DNA from: Cyclobacteriaceae bacterium
GTDB taxonomy: Bacteria > Bacteroidota > Bacteroidia > Cytophagales > Cyclobacteriaceae
Assembly: GCA_030584025.1 (NCBI GenBank)
Contig: CP129487.1
Location: 2,046,001 to 2,110,000 of the forward strand
Length of the DNA: 64,000 bases
Reading direction: 5' to 3'
Shown: piece by piece, positions 25,383 to 34,779 of the stretch
Position numbering within the stretch: the first letter of the stretch is position 1
How the letters are laid out: each line of letters opens with the position of its first letter
Position numbers and translations under genes: made by a program
Notes under the pieces: generated by a model
Databases searched by the model: none
Told to the model about the DNA's origin: nothing
What the model saw: the letters and a program-made list of their open reading frames with translations, nothing else

Positions 25383-25658
25383 TTACTTTCTAAGATCCAG
25401 CTCGGCCAGAATCGCCCGGTACCGGCTAATGTCTGAATTCTGAAGGTAATTCAGCAATTTCTTGCGCTTACCAACCATCTTCATCAAACCCTGCTGGGTT
25501 GCAAAGTCCTTTTTGTGCGTCTTCAGATGACCTGTCAGGTGGTTGATTCGGTGTGTAAACAGGGCAATCTGAGCTTCTGGCGAGCCCGTATCCTTATCCG
25601 ATTTGGCTATGCCATGCTTCTTGAACAGCTCTTTTTTTGTTTCAGCGGTTAAATACAT
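25383..25658 (-). CDS. rpsO: 30S ribosomal protein S15
   Basis: A 91-residue primary rRNA-binding protein of the small subunit. The segments GSPEAQIALFTHRINHLTGH, LKTHKKDFATQQGLMKMVGK and RKKLLNYLQN are family constants, and the length is typical. The ATG at 25658 follows a clear promoter at 25690-25722. In E. coli S15 represses its own translation by binding its leader; the leader here is about 25 bases and too short for me to judge such control. Confidence 0.98.
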   Translation of the reverse strand: MYLTAETKKELFKKHGIAKSDKDTGSPEAQIALFTHRINHLTGHLKTHKKDFATQQGLMKMVGKRKKLLNYLQNSDISRYRAILAELDLRK

Positions 25659-25689
25659 GTTGTTTCTATTATACTCTTATTTCAGCCGG

Positions 25690-25722
25690 CAAAGATACGC
25701 GAAACAGGCTGAATTATCCAAA
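25690..25722 (-). promoter_or_regulatory. rpsO promoter (TTTG-N21-TATCTTTG)
   Basis: TTTG lies at 25719-25722 and TATCTTTG at 25690-25697 on the minus strand, 21 bases apart, matching the Bacteroidota consensus. The -33 element starts just after the stop of the permease gene. Confidence 0.8.
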
Positions 25723-25728
25723 AAAGCC

Positions 25729-27573
25729 TCAATTTTTCATTCCGTCTGCTGGAAACCATTTAGCCCGCATGCGCTCGTACCAGCGGCCCACTTTGTCGAA
25801 CACCACCTGGTAGAAATCTGCTTCAAACAGGCGGGCATCTATACGGGCCTGCCTAAGGAATATGAGTCCAATAACAAACAGTATGGCATCTGCAGTCCAA
25901 ACCCCTATTTCCACACTCACAAAGCCTTGCTTGGCCCATTTCTCCCCCGTAATGGTGAGCAGGTAGTAGATGATAAAGAATAGAATGGACACCAGGAACG
26001 GCACCCCAAGGCCTCCCTTTTTTATAATCGCTCCCAAGGGTGCACCAATCAAAAACATGGCAATACACGCCAACGAACTGGCTAAAATCTTATGCCACTG
26101 AATGCGGAAAACCCGTTGATCAACTTCATAGAAATCAAGGGAGGTGGTGGTGCTGTTTATTTGCGACTTTACCACACGAGCCCTATTCAGTGCAGCAGCA
26201 TACATGGATTTCTGAATGGGAAGATTCAGCACGCTGTCAATCTTTGCCTGTCGGGCTGAGTCTGTCAGCACTACAGTTTTCTTCTTTGGAATTGGAGAAA
26301 CCTGTTGCTGCGTTTTCTGATCACGCAATTGTGCAGCCTTTGATATCACTGCTGGTTTCTTCTGCTCAGTTTTCTGCACCCGCACCGGGCTGACTGATTT
26401 CTTTTCTTCGCGGACTTTCAGCGAATCAACGGCACGTTTCTTTTCGCGAACGATGCCGGGTCTGGTGATTTCTTTGGACTCAACAGTATCCGCCAGTCGA
26501 ACGCTTGTCTCAGGATTATCCGTTGCTAATGGCGTTTCAAGTGGCACAGGCTGATCAACCTCTACCATATCCTTTTCAGTTTCAATCCACGAAAGAGAAT
26601 CTCGTTTTTTCTGGTAGGCCTGCAACTCCTTGGGCAGCAACATGGAGTCATTCCGCATCAGGTGTGTGAAGTACGTACGGTAAGCACTGTACTGACTCAG
26701 CTTCTGATTCATTACCTGATCGCGCAACGAATCAATATCTTTATCCAGTTCACCCATGTTGCGCATGATGCGGTTACCCTGAAACCACTTTTTGTCTGTG
26801 CGTTGAATTTGAAAGGAAGACAAATCAAATATCACCTGGGTTTTGGCAAACTTGCTACGACTGAGGGTTTCGGTGCCATAGGATGGATTCTTCCCCACTA
26901 AATCCTGGCCGGCACTGGTACCTTCGGTATAATTATATCCTTCAAACAACTCCAACTTCAGGTAACGCTCATTTAAAATGGTGTACATCTTTCCTGAGTC
27001 CGCAACGGTCACATCTTTATTGCCATCGTGTTTGCGGTGGTCATAAATGATCACATCTTTTAACGTGATGCCGTCCGGAAATTTTTCATTCACTTTTATG
27101 CTGATGTCGGGTATGCCGTTGTAGAATGTTCCTTCACGAATATCCAATGCCGGCTTTTTCTGTTTGATGTCCCACAACAAACTATACGCTTCAAGCGCGG
27201 CTTTCGGTACCAGGTTGTTATTGATGTAAAATGCACACCCTGTCAAGATCAACACAAAAAAGAAAATGGGTTGAATGGCTCGCAAAAGAGAAATACCCGC
27301 GCTCTTCACGGCCGTTAACTCAAAATGTTCACCCAGGCTTCCGAATGTCATTAACGAAGACAACAACACTGCCAGCGGCAACGCCACGGGTGTCATGAAC
27401 ACGGCAAAGTAAAACAGCAACTGCCCGATCACATCAAAGCCCAAACCTTTCCCGATGATGTCATCGAAATACTTGAGCATGTGTTGCATGAGCAGAATAA
27501 AAACCACGACCAGGAACGTGAGAATGAACGGTCCTAAGAAAGAGCTGAGAATAAGTTTGTCGAGTTTTTTCAT
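25729..27573 (-). CDS. LptF/LptG family permease with a long charged periplasmic insert
   Basis: About 614 residues from the ATG at 27573 (MKKLDKLILSSFLGPFILTF); the in-frame extension upstream has no sense as a leader. Membrane segments lie near the N-terminus (three, to about residue 125) and the C-terminus (three, with IGAPLGAIIKKGGLGVPFL), as in YjgP/YjgQ proteins of the LPS exporter LptBFGC. The periplasmic jellyroll part is visible (YDHRKHDGNKDVTVADSGKM). Between about 330 and 450 there is an unusual Lys/Gln/Val-rich, low-complexity stretch. It should help extract LPS from the inner membrane. It follows a -7 box at 27610-27617. Confidence 0.88.
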   Translation of the reverse strand: MKKLDKLILSSFLGPFILTFLVVVFILLMQHMLKYFDDIIGKGLGFDVIGQLLFYFAVFMTPVALPLAVLLSSLMTFGSLGEHFELTAVKSAGISLLRAIQPIFFFVLILTGCAFYINNNLVPKAALEAYSLLWDIKQKKPALDIREGTFYNGIPDISIKVNEKFPDGITLKDVIIYDHRKHDGNKDVTVADSGKMYTILNERYLKLELFEGYNYTEGTSAGQDLVGKNPSYGTETLSRSKFAKTQVIFDLSSFQIQRTDKKWFQGNRIMRNMGELDKDIDSLRDQVMNQKLSQYSAYRTYFTHLMRNDSMLLPKELQAYQKKRDSLSWIETEKDMVEVDQPVPLETPLATDNPETSVRLADTVESKEITRPGIVREKKRAVDSLKVREEKKSVSPVRVQKTEQKKPAVISKAAQLRDQKTQQQVSPIPKKKTVVLTDSARQAKIDSVLNLPIQKSMYAAALNRARVVKSQINSTTTSLDFYEVDQRVFRIQWHKILASSLACIAMFLIGAPLGAIIKKGGLGVPFLVSILFFIIYYLLTITGEKWAKQGFVSVEIGVWTADAILFVIGLIFLRQARIDARLFEADFYQVVFDKVGRWYERMRAKWFPADGMKN

Positions 27574-27609
27574 GCGGTTAACCGTGCCCGAAAGCAACAA
27601 ATAACACGC

Positions 27610-27617
27610 CAAAGATA
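27610..27617 (-). promoter_or_regulatory. -7 box (TATCTTTG) of the permease gene
   Basis: A perfect TAnnTTTG match stands 37 bases upstream of the ATG. The -33 region has only a T-rich ATTTTAAA, so the full promoter is less certain. Confidence 0.55.
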
Positions 27618-27745
27618 CTTCTAAAGTGCATTTTAAAATCAGACACTTAAAACTCTTTCATCTGCATGATTTCATGAGTTAAGAACAAGGAATGTTGATT
27701 TTTGATTTAAGAAGTGAGTAATCACAGAAGCCGGCTACTTTAGCC

Positions 27746-28147
27746 TCACCCTCCCACAATCTTCCTCAGCGACTCCACCAGGCTATTCCACAGGTCGTTG
27801 AGTTCGCGCAGGTCATCAAAATCAGAATAGTCGGTTACTTTCAGAAACACCGATTGGGTTAATTCATTGAACTCCAGGCGAAGTTCAAAATAAGAGGGGT
27901 CCTTTTCATCTTCTTCATTCTCCGGAACAAACTCAAAGCGCACAAAATGATTGGTGCGGTGTGCCGTCATGCGCGCCTTGTGTTCTTCATGATCCCAGAT
28001 GAATGTGAAGGTCTTGTCCATGTTGTTGATCGTCACATTATCCGCAAACCACTCAGAAAGTCCACTGGCTGATTGAATATATGGATACAGCATCTTAATG
28101 GATGCATGTACCTCATAATCAGCCGTGAATAATTTCTTTTTCGCCAT
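27746..28147 (-). CDS. START-like (SRPBCC) domain protein
   Basis: About 133 residues from the ATG at 28147; an ATG at 28156 would add three. It begins MAKKKLFTADYEVHASIKML and contains SASGLSEWFADNVTIN and FTFIWDHEEHKARMTA, the hallmarks of a Bacteroidota START-like family related to AHSA1. The fold has a hydrophobic cavity, but no ligand is known. It is cytoplasmic. It is preceded by the divergent tRNA-Met promoter region and followed by a 172-bp spacer (27574-27745) in which I see nothing but the permease promoter. Confidence 0.82.
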   Translation of the reverse strand: MAKKKLFTADYEVHASIKMLYPYIQSASGLSEWFADNVTINNMDKTFTFIWDHEEHKARMTAHRTNHFVRFEFVPENEEDEKDPSYFELRLEFNELTQSVFLKVTDYSDFDDLRELNDLWNSLVESLRKIVGG

Positions 28148-28206
28148 GGTGTGCATAGGTGTTTGAAATTAGAAGAATTTTTCGGCAAGGCAAAATAAAA
28201 ATCAGT

Positions 28207-28239
28207 TTTGGCAGAATACTCGCATTCTTTGTAAGTTTG
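28207..28239 (+). promoter_or_regulatory. tRNA-Met promoter (TTTG-N21-TAAGTTTG)
   Basis: TTTG at 28207-28210 and TAAGTTTG at 28232-28239 are spaced by 21 bases, a full match to the Bacteroidota consensus. The tRNA 5' end lies 18 bases beyond the -7 box. Confidence 0.82.
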
Positions 28240-28256
28240 CGGGCCTTAATGAAAAT

Positions 28257-28330
28257 GGCGCGGTAGCTCAGGTGGTTAGAGCGTTGGATTCATAACCCAA
28301 AGGTCGGGGGTTCAACTCCCCCCCGCGCTA
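28257..28330 (+). tRNA. tRNA-Met (anticodon CAT, elongator type)
   Basis: A 74-nt gene with acceptor GGCGCGG/CCGCGCT, D arm GCTC/GAGC, anticodon loop TTCATAA, and T arm GGGGG-TTCAACT-CCCCC. The paired first acceptor position and the absence of the initiator GGG/CCC anticodon-stem run rule out initiator tRNA. An AUA-reading tRNA-Ile with modified CAT cannot be fully excluded from sequence. CCA is not encoded. Confidence 0.93.
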
Positions 28331-28332
28331 CA

Positions 28333-28370
28333 AAAGCCCTGTTCCTGTTTTGGGACGGGGCTTTCGTTTT
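28333..28370 (+). terminator. Rho-independent terminator after tRNA-Met
   Basis: A 13-pair stem (AAAGCCCTGTTCC with GGGACGGGGCTTT, two G-T pairs) is followed by CGTTTT. It separates the tRNA from pgi, whose ATG is 22 bases further on, so pgi needs a promoter within or beyond it. Confidence 0.85.
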
Positions 28371-28392
28371 AGAAACGCTAACGGAAACGCTC

Positions 28393-30045
28393 ATGTTACC
28401 CACTATCGACCCCACCAACACGCTTGCCTGGCGCAAGCTTGAAATGCACTTTTTAACCATGCAGGCGCAACACATGCGCGAATTGTTTCAGGAAGACCCA
28501 GACCGCTTCCGCAACTTTCATCTAAACTTTGAGAATTTTCTGGTCGATTTCTCCAAAAACATTGCGGTGGAAGAAACACTTCAACTCCTACTTGAACTTG
28601 CACACGAATGTGAACTTCCGGCTGCCATCGAAGCCATGTTTAAAGGCTTACCTATCAATCAAACTGAAAACAGACCCGTATTGCATGTGGCCTTGCGCAA
28701 CCGTTCAAACACACCTGTACTGGTAGATGGTCAGGATGTAATGCCCGAAGTAAACCGAGTGTTAAAGCAAATGGAGCAATTCTCGAATGCGTTGCTTCAG
28801 GGCGAATGGAAAGGCTACACCGGCAAACCAATTACCGACATTGTGAACATCGGCATTGGCGGCTCCGACCTTGGGCCGCTGATGGTAACGGAAGCCCTGA
28901 GACCCTATTGGAAAAATATCACTCCGCATTTTGTATCGAATGTAGATGGAACGCACATCGCAGAAACGTTAAAGCGTGTTAATCCGGAAACTACCTTATT
29001 CATCATCGCCTCAAAAACGTTCACCACACAGGAAACCATGACCAATGCGGAAACAGCGCGAAGCTGGTTCCTTGAAAAAACAAACAACATAGGCGAAGTA
29101 GCCAAACATTTCGTTGCAGTCTCCACCAATCAAAAAGCGGTAACAGCATTTGGCATCGATCCCGCCAATATGTTTGTGTTTTGGGATTGGGTTGGCGGAC
29201 GTTATTCGTTATGGTCTTCCATCGGACTTTCCATTGCCTGTACCATCGGCTTCGAAAACTTCAGCAAGTTGCTGGATGGTGCACACGCCATGGACAATCA
29301 TTTTCGTAACGAACCATTCGAAAAAAATATTCCGGTGATACTGGCCATGCTTGGCATCTGGTACAATAACTTTTTTGGTGCTGCCTCCGAAACCATACTT
29401 CCGTACGATCAATACCTCCATCGCTTTGCGGCATACTTTCAGCAAGGCAACATGGAGAGCAACGGTAAATCGGTAGACCGCAACGGACAACCTGTTCATT
29501 TCCAAACCGGGCCCATCATTTGGGGAGAACCGGGCACGAACGGTCAGCACGCGTTTTATCAACTCATTCATCAAGGCACCAAACTTATCCCATGTGATTT
29601 CATTGCACCTGCGAAAACCCACAACCCGGTGAGCGATCACCACGAGAAGTTGCTGGCTAATTTCTTTGCACAAACCGAAGCGTTAATGAAAGGCAAAACC
29701 GAAGAAGAAGTTGAGCAGGAATTAACCGCTGCCGGTATGACACCTGAGCAAATTAAGTTTCACCTTCCCTATCGTGTGTTTGAAGGAAACAGACCCACCA
29801 ACAGCATTTTGGTTGAGCAAGTGACCCCTCGCACATTGGGTAGTTTAATAGCCTTGTATGAACATAAAATTTTTGTGCAGGGTATTATCTGGAACATCTT
29901 CAGTTTCGATCAATGGGGTGTGGAATTGGGCAAAGCATTGGCCAAAAGAATTCTGCCTGAATTGAACACAACAGAAGAAATTACCACGCACGATTCATCC
30001 ACAAATGGCCTCATCAATCATTTCAAACGATTGAAATTTCAATAA
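28393..30045 (+). CDS. pgi: Glucose-6-phosphate isomerase
   Basis: A 550-residue enzyme interconverting glucose 6-phosphate and fructose 6-phosphate. Seen: the sugar-phosphate loop GIGGSDLGPLMV near residue 158, ASKTFTTQETM, signature 1 FVFWDWVGGRYSLWSSIGLS, the catalytic GKSVDRNGQPV region, and signature 2 GIIWNIFSFDQWGVELGK. Length fits the long bacterial form. It begins just after the tRNA-Met terminator and leads a plus-strand set with pfkA and a glucokinase, so glucose entering through this kinase is funnelled into glycolysis. Confidence 0.97.
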   Translation: MLPTIDPTNTLAWRKLEMHFLTMQAQHMRELFQEDPDRFRNFHLNFENFLVDFSKNIAVEETLQLLLELAHECELPAAIEAMFKGLPINQTENRPVLHVALRNRSNTPVLVDGQDVMPEVNRVLKQMEQFSNALLQGEWKGYTGKPITDIVNIGIGGSDLGPLMVTEALRPYWKNITPHFVSNVDGTHIAETLKRVNPETTLFIIASKTFTTQETMTNAETARSWFLEKTNNIGEVAKHFVAVSTNQKAVTAFGIDPANMFVFWDWVGGRYSLWSSIGLSIACTIGFENFSKLLDGAHAMDNHFRNEPFEKNIPVILAMLGIWYNNFFGAASETILPYDQYLHRFAAYFQQGNMESNGKSVDRNGQPVHFQTGPIIWGEPGTNGQHAFYQLIHQGTKLIPCDFIAPAKTHNPVSDHHEKLLANFFAQTEALMKGKTEEEVEQELTAAGMTPEQIKFHLPYRVFEGNRPTNSILVEQVTPRTLGSLIALYEHKIFVQGIIWNIFSFDQWGVELGKALAKRILPELNTTEEITTHDSSTNGLINHFKRLKFQ

Positions 30046-30078
30046 CTTTTCAGGTTACAAAAAATCGATTTGAACCGC

Positions 30079-30086
30079 TATTTTTG
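30079..30086 (+). promoter_or_regulatory. Possible pfkA -7 box (TATTTTTG)
   Basis: A TAnnTTTG match 17 bases upstream of the pfkA ATG in the 58-bp spacer after pgi. No convincing -33 element was seen, so pfkA may also be read from upstream. Confidence 0.45.
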
Positions 30087-30103
30087 GATGATTTAGCGAT
30101 TCA

Positions 30104-31087
30104 ATGTCATCAACTATTCAACGTATAGGTGTCTTCACTTCGGGTGGAGATGCACCCGGAATGAATGCCGCCATTCGTGCGGTTGTGCGTACAGGTATCT
30201 TTCACAAGAAAGAAGTTTTCGGCATCATGCGCGGCTATGAGGGCATGATTGAAGGCGACTTCGTGAAACTGGGCGCACGATCCGTAGGAAATATTCTTCA
30301 GCGTGGTGGTACCATTTTGAAAACCGCGCGTAGCGATGAGTTTAAAACAGCCGAAGGCCGCAAGCAGGCATATGAACAACTTCGAAAGGAAGGCATTGAT
30401 GCGCTGATTGCCATTGGTGGCGATGGAACCTTCACCGGTTTACATAAACTTTATCAGGAATTTCAACTTCCCTCCTTGTGTATACCCGGAACAATTGATA
30501 ACGACATTGCCGGTACCGACTACACCATTGGTTTTGACACCGCCACCAACACAGCGGTTGAAGCGATAGATAAAATCCGCGACACAGCTCTCTCACACAA
30601 CCGTTTATTCTTTATCGAAGTAATGGGTCGTAACTCCGGCTACATTGCGTTGTATAGCGGCATTGCCGGTGGTGCGGGTGCTATCATTATTCCTGAAAGC
30701 GAAACCTCTTTTGATAAAGTTTATGAGTTGCTTACCGCTGGTGAAATCACTAACAAACGATCGAACCTGGTGGTGATAGCAGAAGGTTCAAAAATTGGTG
30801 GCGCTAACGAAATTGCCCGCAAGGTTGCGGAACGTACCGACTACTTTGATATAAAAGTTACCATACTCGGCCACCTGCAGCGCGGTGGTACACCCACCTA
30901 CTTTGATCGTGTGCTGGCCAGTAAGTTGGGTGTTGCCGCAGTAGAAGGACTTATGGAAGGAAAGACGGATGCCATGGTTGGCGTTCGTGATAATAACATT
31001 GTATATAACCTTTTTGACTCGGTAATGAACCGGCCGCATGAAATCAATATGGACATGCTGCGCATTGCCAAAATACTATCCATCTGA
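30104..31087 (+). CDS. pfkA: ATP-dependent 6-phosphofructokinase
   Basis: A 327-residue group A phosphofructokinase making fructose 1,6-bisphosphate. The ATP loop GVFTSGGDAPGMNAAIRAVV lies at about 8-27; IGGDGTFTGL, with Gly after the Asp, marks ATP rather than pyrophosphate use; PGTIDNDIAGTDYTIGFDTA carries the catalytic Asp and the substrate threonine. MGRNSGYIALY and LGHLQRGGTPT complete the set. The stop overlaps the start of the glucokinase gene by one base (TGATG), so the two are coupled. Confidence 0.97.
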   Translation: MSSTIQRIGVFTSGGDAPGMNAAIRAVVRTGIFHKKEVFGIMRGYEGMIEGDFVKLGARSVGNILQRGGTILKTARSDEFKTAEGRKQAYEQLRKEGIDALIAIGGDGTFTGLHKLYQEFQLPSLCIPGTIDNDIAGTDYTIGFDTATNTAVEAIDKIRDTALSHNRLFFIEVMGRNSGYIALYSGIAGGAGAIIIPESETSFDKVYELLTAGEITNKRSNLVVIAEGSKIGGANEIARKVAERTDYFDIKVTILGHLQRGGTPTYFDRVLASKLGVAAVEGLMEGKTDAMVGVRDNNIVYNLFDSVMNRPHEINMDMLRIAKILSI

Positions 31088-32064
31088 TGAAAGAAATTAC
31101 CATTGGCGTTGACATTGGCGGAACCAACACGAAATACGGTATCGTAGACCGCTCGGGTAATGTTTTATTTCAAGACAGGATCAAAACGCAGGAACATGAA
31201 GAGTTCTCTGATTTAATCAATGATCTTGTTAAAGCCATTCACGCGGCCATTGCCGGATTGGATCGCTCGTATCATCTTGTGGGTGTAGGCGTTGGTGCTG
31301 CCAACGGCAATTATTACAAAGGCACCATTGAACACGCTACCAACCTGAAATGGAAAGGCATTATTCCCTTGGCCGAAATGCTATCCAAACCGTTGGGCGT
31401 ACCGGTACTGGTAACCAATGATGCGAATGCCGCAGCAGTAGGTGAAATGGTTTATGGGGCCGCGCGTGACATGAAAGATTTTGTGGTGATAACATTAGGC
31501 ACAGGCTTGGGTAGTGGTTTTGTTGCGAATGGAAAACTTATTAATGGCAAACACGGCATTGCCGGTGAACTTGGGCATACTACTGTAAATTATGCCGGTC
31601 GTTTTTGTAATTGTGGAAAACGTGGATGTTTGGAAACGTATGTATCCGCTACCGGAATCAAGCGATCGGTGTATAAGCTATTGGCCGATCACCTGGAGCC
31701 AAGTGAATTGCGTGGCATCAGTTTCGACAACCTGAATACAAAAATGATTACCGAGGCTGCCATTCGCGGTGATGTGGTGGCGCGTGAAGCCTTTGAATAC
31801 ACCGGAAGAATTCTCGGTACCAAGTTGGCCGAGACCGTTGTTCATACCGATCCGGAAGCCATTTTCTTGTTTGGCGGACTTTCATTAGCCGGTGATTTGA
31901 TTTTCAAACCCACCATCAAACACATGGAAGCCAACCTGATGCCGTTGTTCAGGGGCAAGGTTAAAATTTTACCTTCCGGCTTGCAGAATCAGGCCGCTCC
32001 AATTTTAGGCGCCAGCAGTCTGGTTTGGAATCACCTGGAAGAAAAAGATAAAATTTCTGTTTAG
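31087..32064 (+). CDS. ROK family glucokinase
   Basis: A 325-residue sugar kinase. The N-terminal phosphate motif is IGVDIGGTNTKYGIVD at about 6-21, and the zinc site is CNCGKRGCLE near residue 180, the CxCGxxGCxE motif of the ROK family. GLGSGFVANGKLINGKHGIAGE bears the conserved GEhGH-type histidine (GELGH). The context of pgi and pfkA, with translational coupling to pfkA, makes glucose the likely substrate. Other hexoses or a transcriptional role are less likely, since no DNA-binding domain is present. Confidence 0.9.
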   Translation: MKEITIGVDIGGTNTKYGIVDRSGNVLFQDRIKTQEHEEFSDLINDLVKAIHAAIAGLDRSYHLVGVGVGAANGNYYKGTIEHATNLKWKGIIPLAEMLSKPLGVPVLVTNDANAAAVGEMVYGAARDMKDFVVITLGTGLGSGFVANGKLINGKHGIAGELGHTTVNYAGRFCNCGKRGCLETYVSATGIKRSVYKLLADHLEPSELRGISFDNLNTKMITEAAIRGDVVAREAFEYTGRILGTKLAETVVHTDPEAIFLFGGLSLAGDLIFKPTIKHMEANLMPLFRGKVKILPSGLQNQAAPILGASSLVWNHLEEKDKISV

Positions 32065-32066
32065 GC

Positions 32067-32345
32067 ATGATCCCTGGCGTACCCGGACCTTACTTTCAAC
32101 ATTACACCGCCCTGAAAATGATGGGCGCGTTTATCAAAGTTGAAGAAGTAACGTTCAGAAAAATTCTGAATGATAACAAAGCACTATTGGTGGTGCAATC
32201 CAAGGCGGGAATTTTCACACAATCTCATCTTTATCTTACTTCCTATAAAGGATTTGTACTCTACACAAAGAGCAAACAACCTATTTCCATTCCGGAAGTA
32301 CATGAGGTCATTCAAGCCACACAGGTCATGTTGCCCAATTTGTAA
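32067..32345 (+). CDS. Small conserved-looking protein, 92 residues, unknown function
   Basis: The gene starts two bases after the glucokinase stop. The first residues (MIPGVPGPYFQHYTALK) look less constrained; an ATG at 32118 or 32121 would give a 74- to 75-residue protein starting GAFIKVEEVTFRKIL, which may be the real one. The body alternates short strands (ALLVVQSKAGIFTQSHLYL, YKGFVLYTKSKQPISI) and ends in a helix. No domain is recognised and there is no signal peptide. Its 3' end meets the convergent GH57 gene with one base between. Confidence 0.55.
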   Translation: MIPGVPGPYFQHYTALKMMGAFIKVEEVTFRKILNDNKALLVVQSKAGIFTQSHLYLTSYKGFVLYTKSKQPISIPEVHEVIQATQVMLPNL

Positions 32346-32346
32346 T

Positions 32347-34743
32347 TTAATACGCCACCTTAACATTCAAATTTTCACCCAATCGTTTAAATTGATTAAG
32401 CCATTCGGGCTTAAGTGTGTTTGAATCTTTACTGCTTTGGGAAATTTCGAAGTAAAGATTCTGACTTTTGTACAAGATCGGTTCCAGTTTGAATTTTCTG
32501 AGCAACGGAAACACCCGGTTTAGGCGCTCAATGCGCTTTACATTGCTGCGTTCAGCACTTATTCTTCTTAACTCTTTATAAATGCTTTCCCCTGCCAGGC
32601 GCTCTACCGTTCCCGGATCTTCGATACTCAGTTCCCACTTGGCCAGTTCGCCTATTATCCGTTCCAGCTCCTTCACATTAATTCGTTCCGTTTGAAAACA
32701 ATTAATCAGATCGGCATTCAGGATGTACTCGAATGTGGTGGTGTACGCACGCGGAATGGGAATATCGTTGTTCGACAACGCATTAACCAGCGGATAATCG
32801 CGGTTGTATACCCTGCGCAATGACTCTTCCAGTTCGCCCATACTTTGTTTGGTAATCATGTCGAGCACTTTGCGCTTTTCATCTTTAAACAACTGCCAAA
32901 GTGTATAGCGGTCCTCACCAAAATACGTTTGCATAATGGAAAGCACATCACCTAACCGGCTTTCATCAAACGCATTCACCACCCGAAGTTTCATGCTTTC
33001 AAAATCCTCAGGCGGCATATCCAGTTTCAGGTTACCGATAATGTTGTGCTTACCCATATACACCACGGCAAAGGCAATGCGTCTTTCCGAACGCGTTACA
33101 TTCGACTGAACCTTGGTAATACCCAATGAAAGGCGCTGCTCTCCGGCCTCCTTGCGCAAAAAGAATTCGTTTGATGTAGTGTAGTTGAAAATCGGAGTAT
33201 TCTCCGGGTCTTCTTCAAACAACGAAGCCACCGCATAGTGCATACCTACACGTTGCAGGTTTGTTTTGGAAGGTACTACATACCGCCTGTACACATTCCC
33301 GGCATTTTCCAGGGATGGAATGTTACTGGGAGCCTGCTCTAATCTGCGGATAAATTCTTCCTCAAAATCGGCACCAGCAGTTTGATGCAACAACTGAATC
33401 GCCCGACAGGCATACTGTAAAATCTGAACCGTCTCAATACCCGAAACTTCATCGAAGAACCAACCGCAACTGGTGTACATCAACAAGGCATTACGTTGCA
33501 TTTCCAGCAACCGGAACACTTTGTTTTGCTCTACCACTTTAATGCAATGATCCTTCAAAAATTTGCGGATGGTATCGTCATTACGCTTCAGAATAACATT
33601 GATGTATTCATCGCGCGCTTTCCACGGGTCTTTTAAGATGCCTGAAGCTTCGCGCTCATAAATTTGAACCAACTCATCCCGAAGCCAATCCAACGCTTCC
33701 CGTAAGGGTTTACGCCATTTCTGATTCCAGTACGGATTACCACCGGTACTGCACCCACAATCGCTGCGCCAACGCTCTACACCGTGTACACAACTCCATG
33801 AGCTGTTTTCGTGAATTTGTGCTTCATATAAAGGAGGAAATTTTTTCAGGAACTGCGCATAATTCATCAAATGGTTATGCTTTAACCGATGAATGTGATC
33901 CAGGCAAAACGCCAGGGCCATATCCCCGTGTTTGTGGTGATGCCCATACGATTCACCATCGGTGGCAATGTTTACAAGCTGTGGCTCAGTGTCATCTGCA
34001 TCAAATCCGTTTCGCAGCGCATTTGAAAATTTCTCCCCATCATTCAACAAACCGTTAAAGGCAACCCCTTGCGAAATATCGCCATCATAAAAAAAGACAG
34101 CGATACTTTTTTCGGAAGGCAAATTAATCTTGTACGCCTTACGCGGATCAATACCAGTATCCGTTACGGTTTGCCAAGCTTCGGTTCCTACCTTCCGAAA
34201 AGCCTTTGCCTGCCGTGGGGCAAGAATGGTAAACTTGATGTTGTGTTGGGCCAATACCTCAAGCGTGGTCGTATCGGCTGCCGTTTCAGCCAGCCACATG
34301 CCTTCCGGTGTACGTCCAAATCGGTGTTCAAAATCCCGAATGCCCCAATGAATTTGTGTATGCTTATCCCGCTCATTGGCTAGGGGCATAATCATGTGGT
34401 TAAATACCTGCCCCAATGCCGAACCATGTCCATCAAAAATCTTTTCGCTTTCCTTATCGGCTTCAAGTATAGCGTTGTACGTCTCCGGATCATTGATCTC
34501 CATCCACGACAGCAACGTAGGGCCAAAATTGAAACTGATGCGACTGTAATTATTTACAATGTTTTTAATCACACCATTCTCCAAAATGCGCGAAGCGGCA
34601 TTGGGTGCATAGCACTCTGCCGAGATGCGCTCGTTCCAATCGTGGTACGGGTGAGCCGAATCCTGAACCTCAATAACTTCAAGCCACGCATTCTCACGCG
34701 GAGGCTGATAAAAATGACCGTGAATACAAATGTACTTCTCCAT
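32347..34743 (-). CDS. Glycoside hydrolase family 57 / DUF3536 protein
   Basis: A 798-residue protein. The first half is a GH57 barrel: ICIHGHFYQPPRENAWLE at about 5-22, PEGMWLAETAADTTTLEVL with the expected catalytic Glu, and NIATDGESYGHHHKHGD with the acid Asp. The second half (about 420-780) is the helical DUF3536 region (RYVVPSKTNLQRVGMHYAVA). GH57 enzymes act on alpha-1,4-glucans as amylases, 4-alpha-glucanotransferases or branching enzymes. As last gene of the GlgE-type operon it probably trims or rearranges glycogen-like glucan in the cytoplasm; no signal peptide is present. Confidence 0.85.
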   Translation of the reverse strand: MEKYICIHGHFYQPPRENAWLEVIEVQDSAHPYHDWNERISAECYAPNAASRILENGVIKNIVNNYSRISFNFGPTLLSWMEINDPETYNAILEADKESEKIFDGHGSALGQVFNHMIMPLANERDKHTQIHWGIRDFEHRFGRTPEGMWLAETAADTTTLEVLAQHNIKFTILAPRQAKAFRKVGTEAWQTVTDTGIDPRKAYKINLPSEKSIAVFFYDGDISQGVAFNGLLNDGEKFSNALRNGFDADDTEPQLVNIATDGESYGHHHKHGDMALAFCLDHIHRLKHNHLMNYAQFLKKFPPLYEAQIHENSSWSCVHGVERWRSDCGCSTGGNPYWNQKWRKPLREALDWLRDELVQIYEREASGILKDPWKARDEYINVILKRNDDTIRKFLKDHCIKVVEQNKVFRLLEMQRNALLMYTSCGWFFDEVSGIETVQILQYACRAIQLLHQTAGADFEEEFIRRLEQAPSNIPSLENAGNVYRRYVVPSKTNLQRVGMHYAVASLFEEDPENTPIFNYTTSNEFFLRKEAGEQRLSLGITKVQSNVTRSERRIAFAVVYMGKHNIIGNLKLDMPPEDFESMKLRVVNAFDESRLGDVLSIMQTYFGEDRYTLWQLFKDEKRKVLDMITKQSMGELEESLRRVYNRDYPLVNALSNNDIPIPRAYTTTFEYILNADLINCFQTERINVKELERIIGELAKWELSIEDPGTVERLAGESIYKELRRISAERSNVKRIERLNRVFPLLRKFKLEPILYKSQNLYFEISQSSKDSNTLKPEWLNQFKRLGENLNVKVAY

Positions 34744-34779
34744 GAAAATAAAAAATGCTAATGCAAGCCTTACGCAAGC

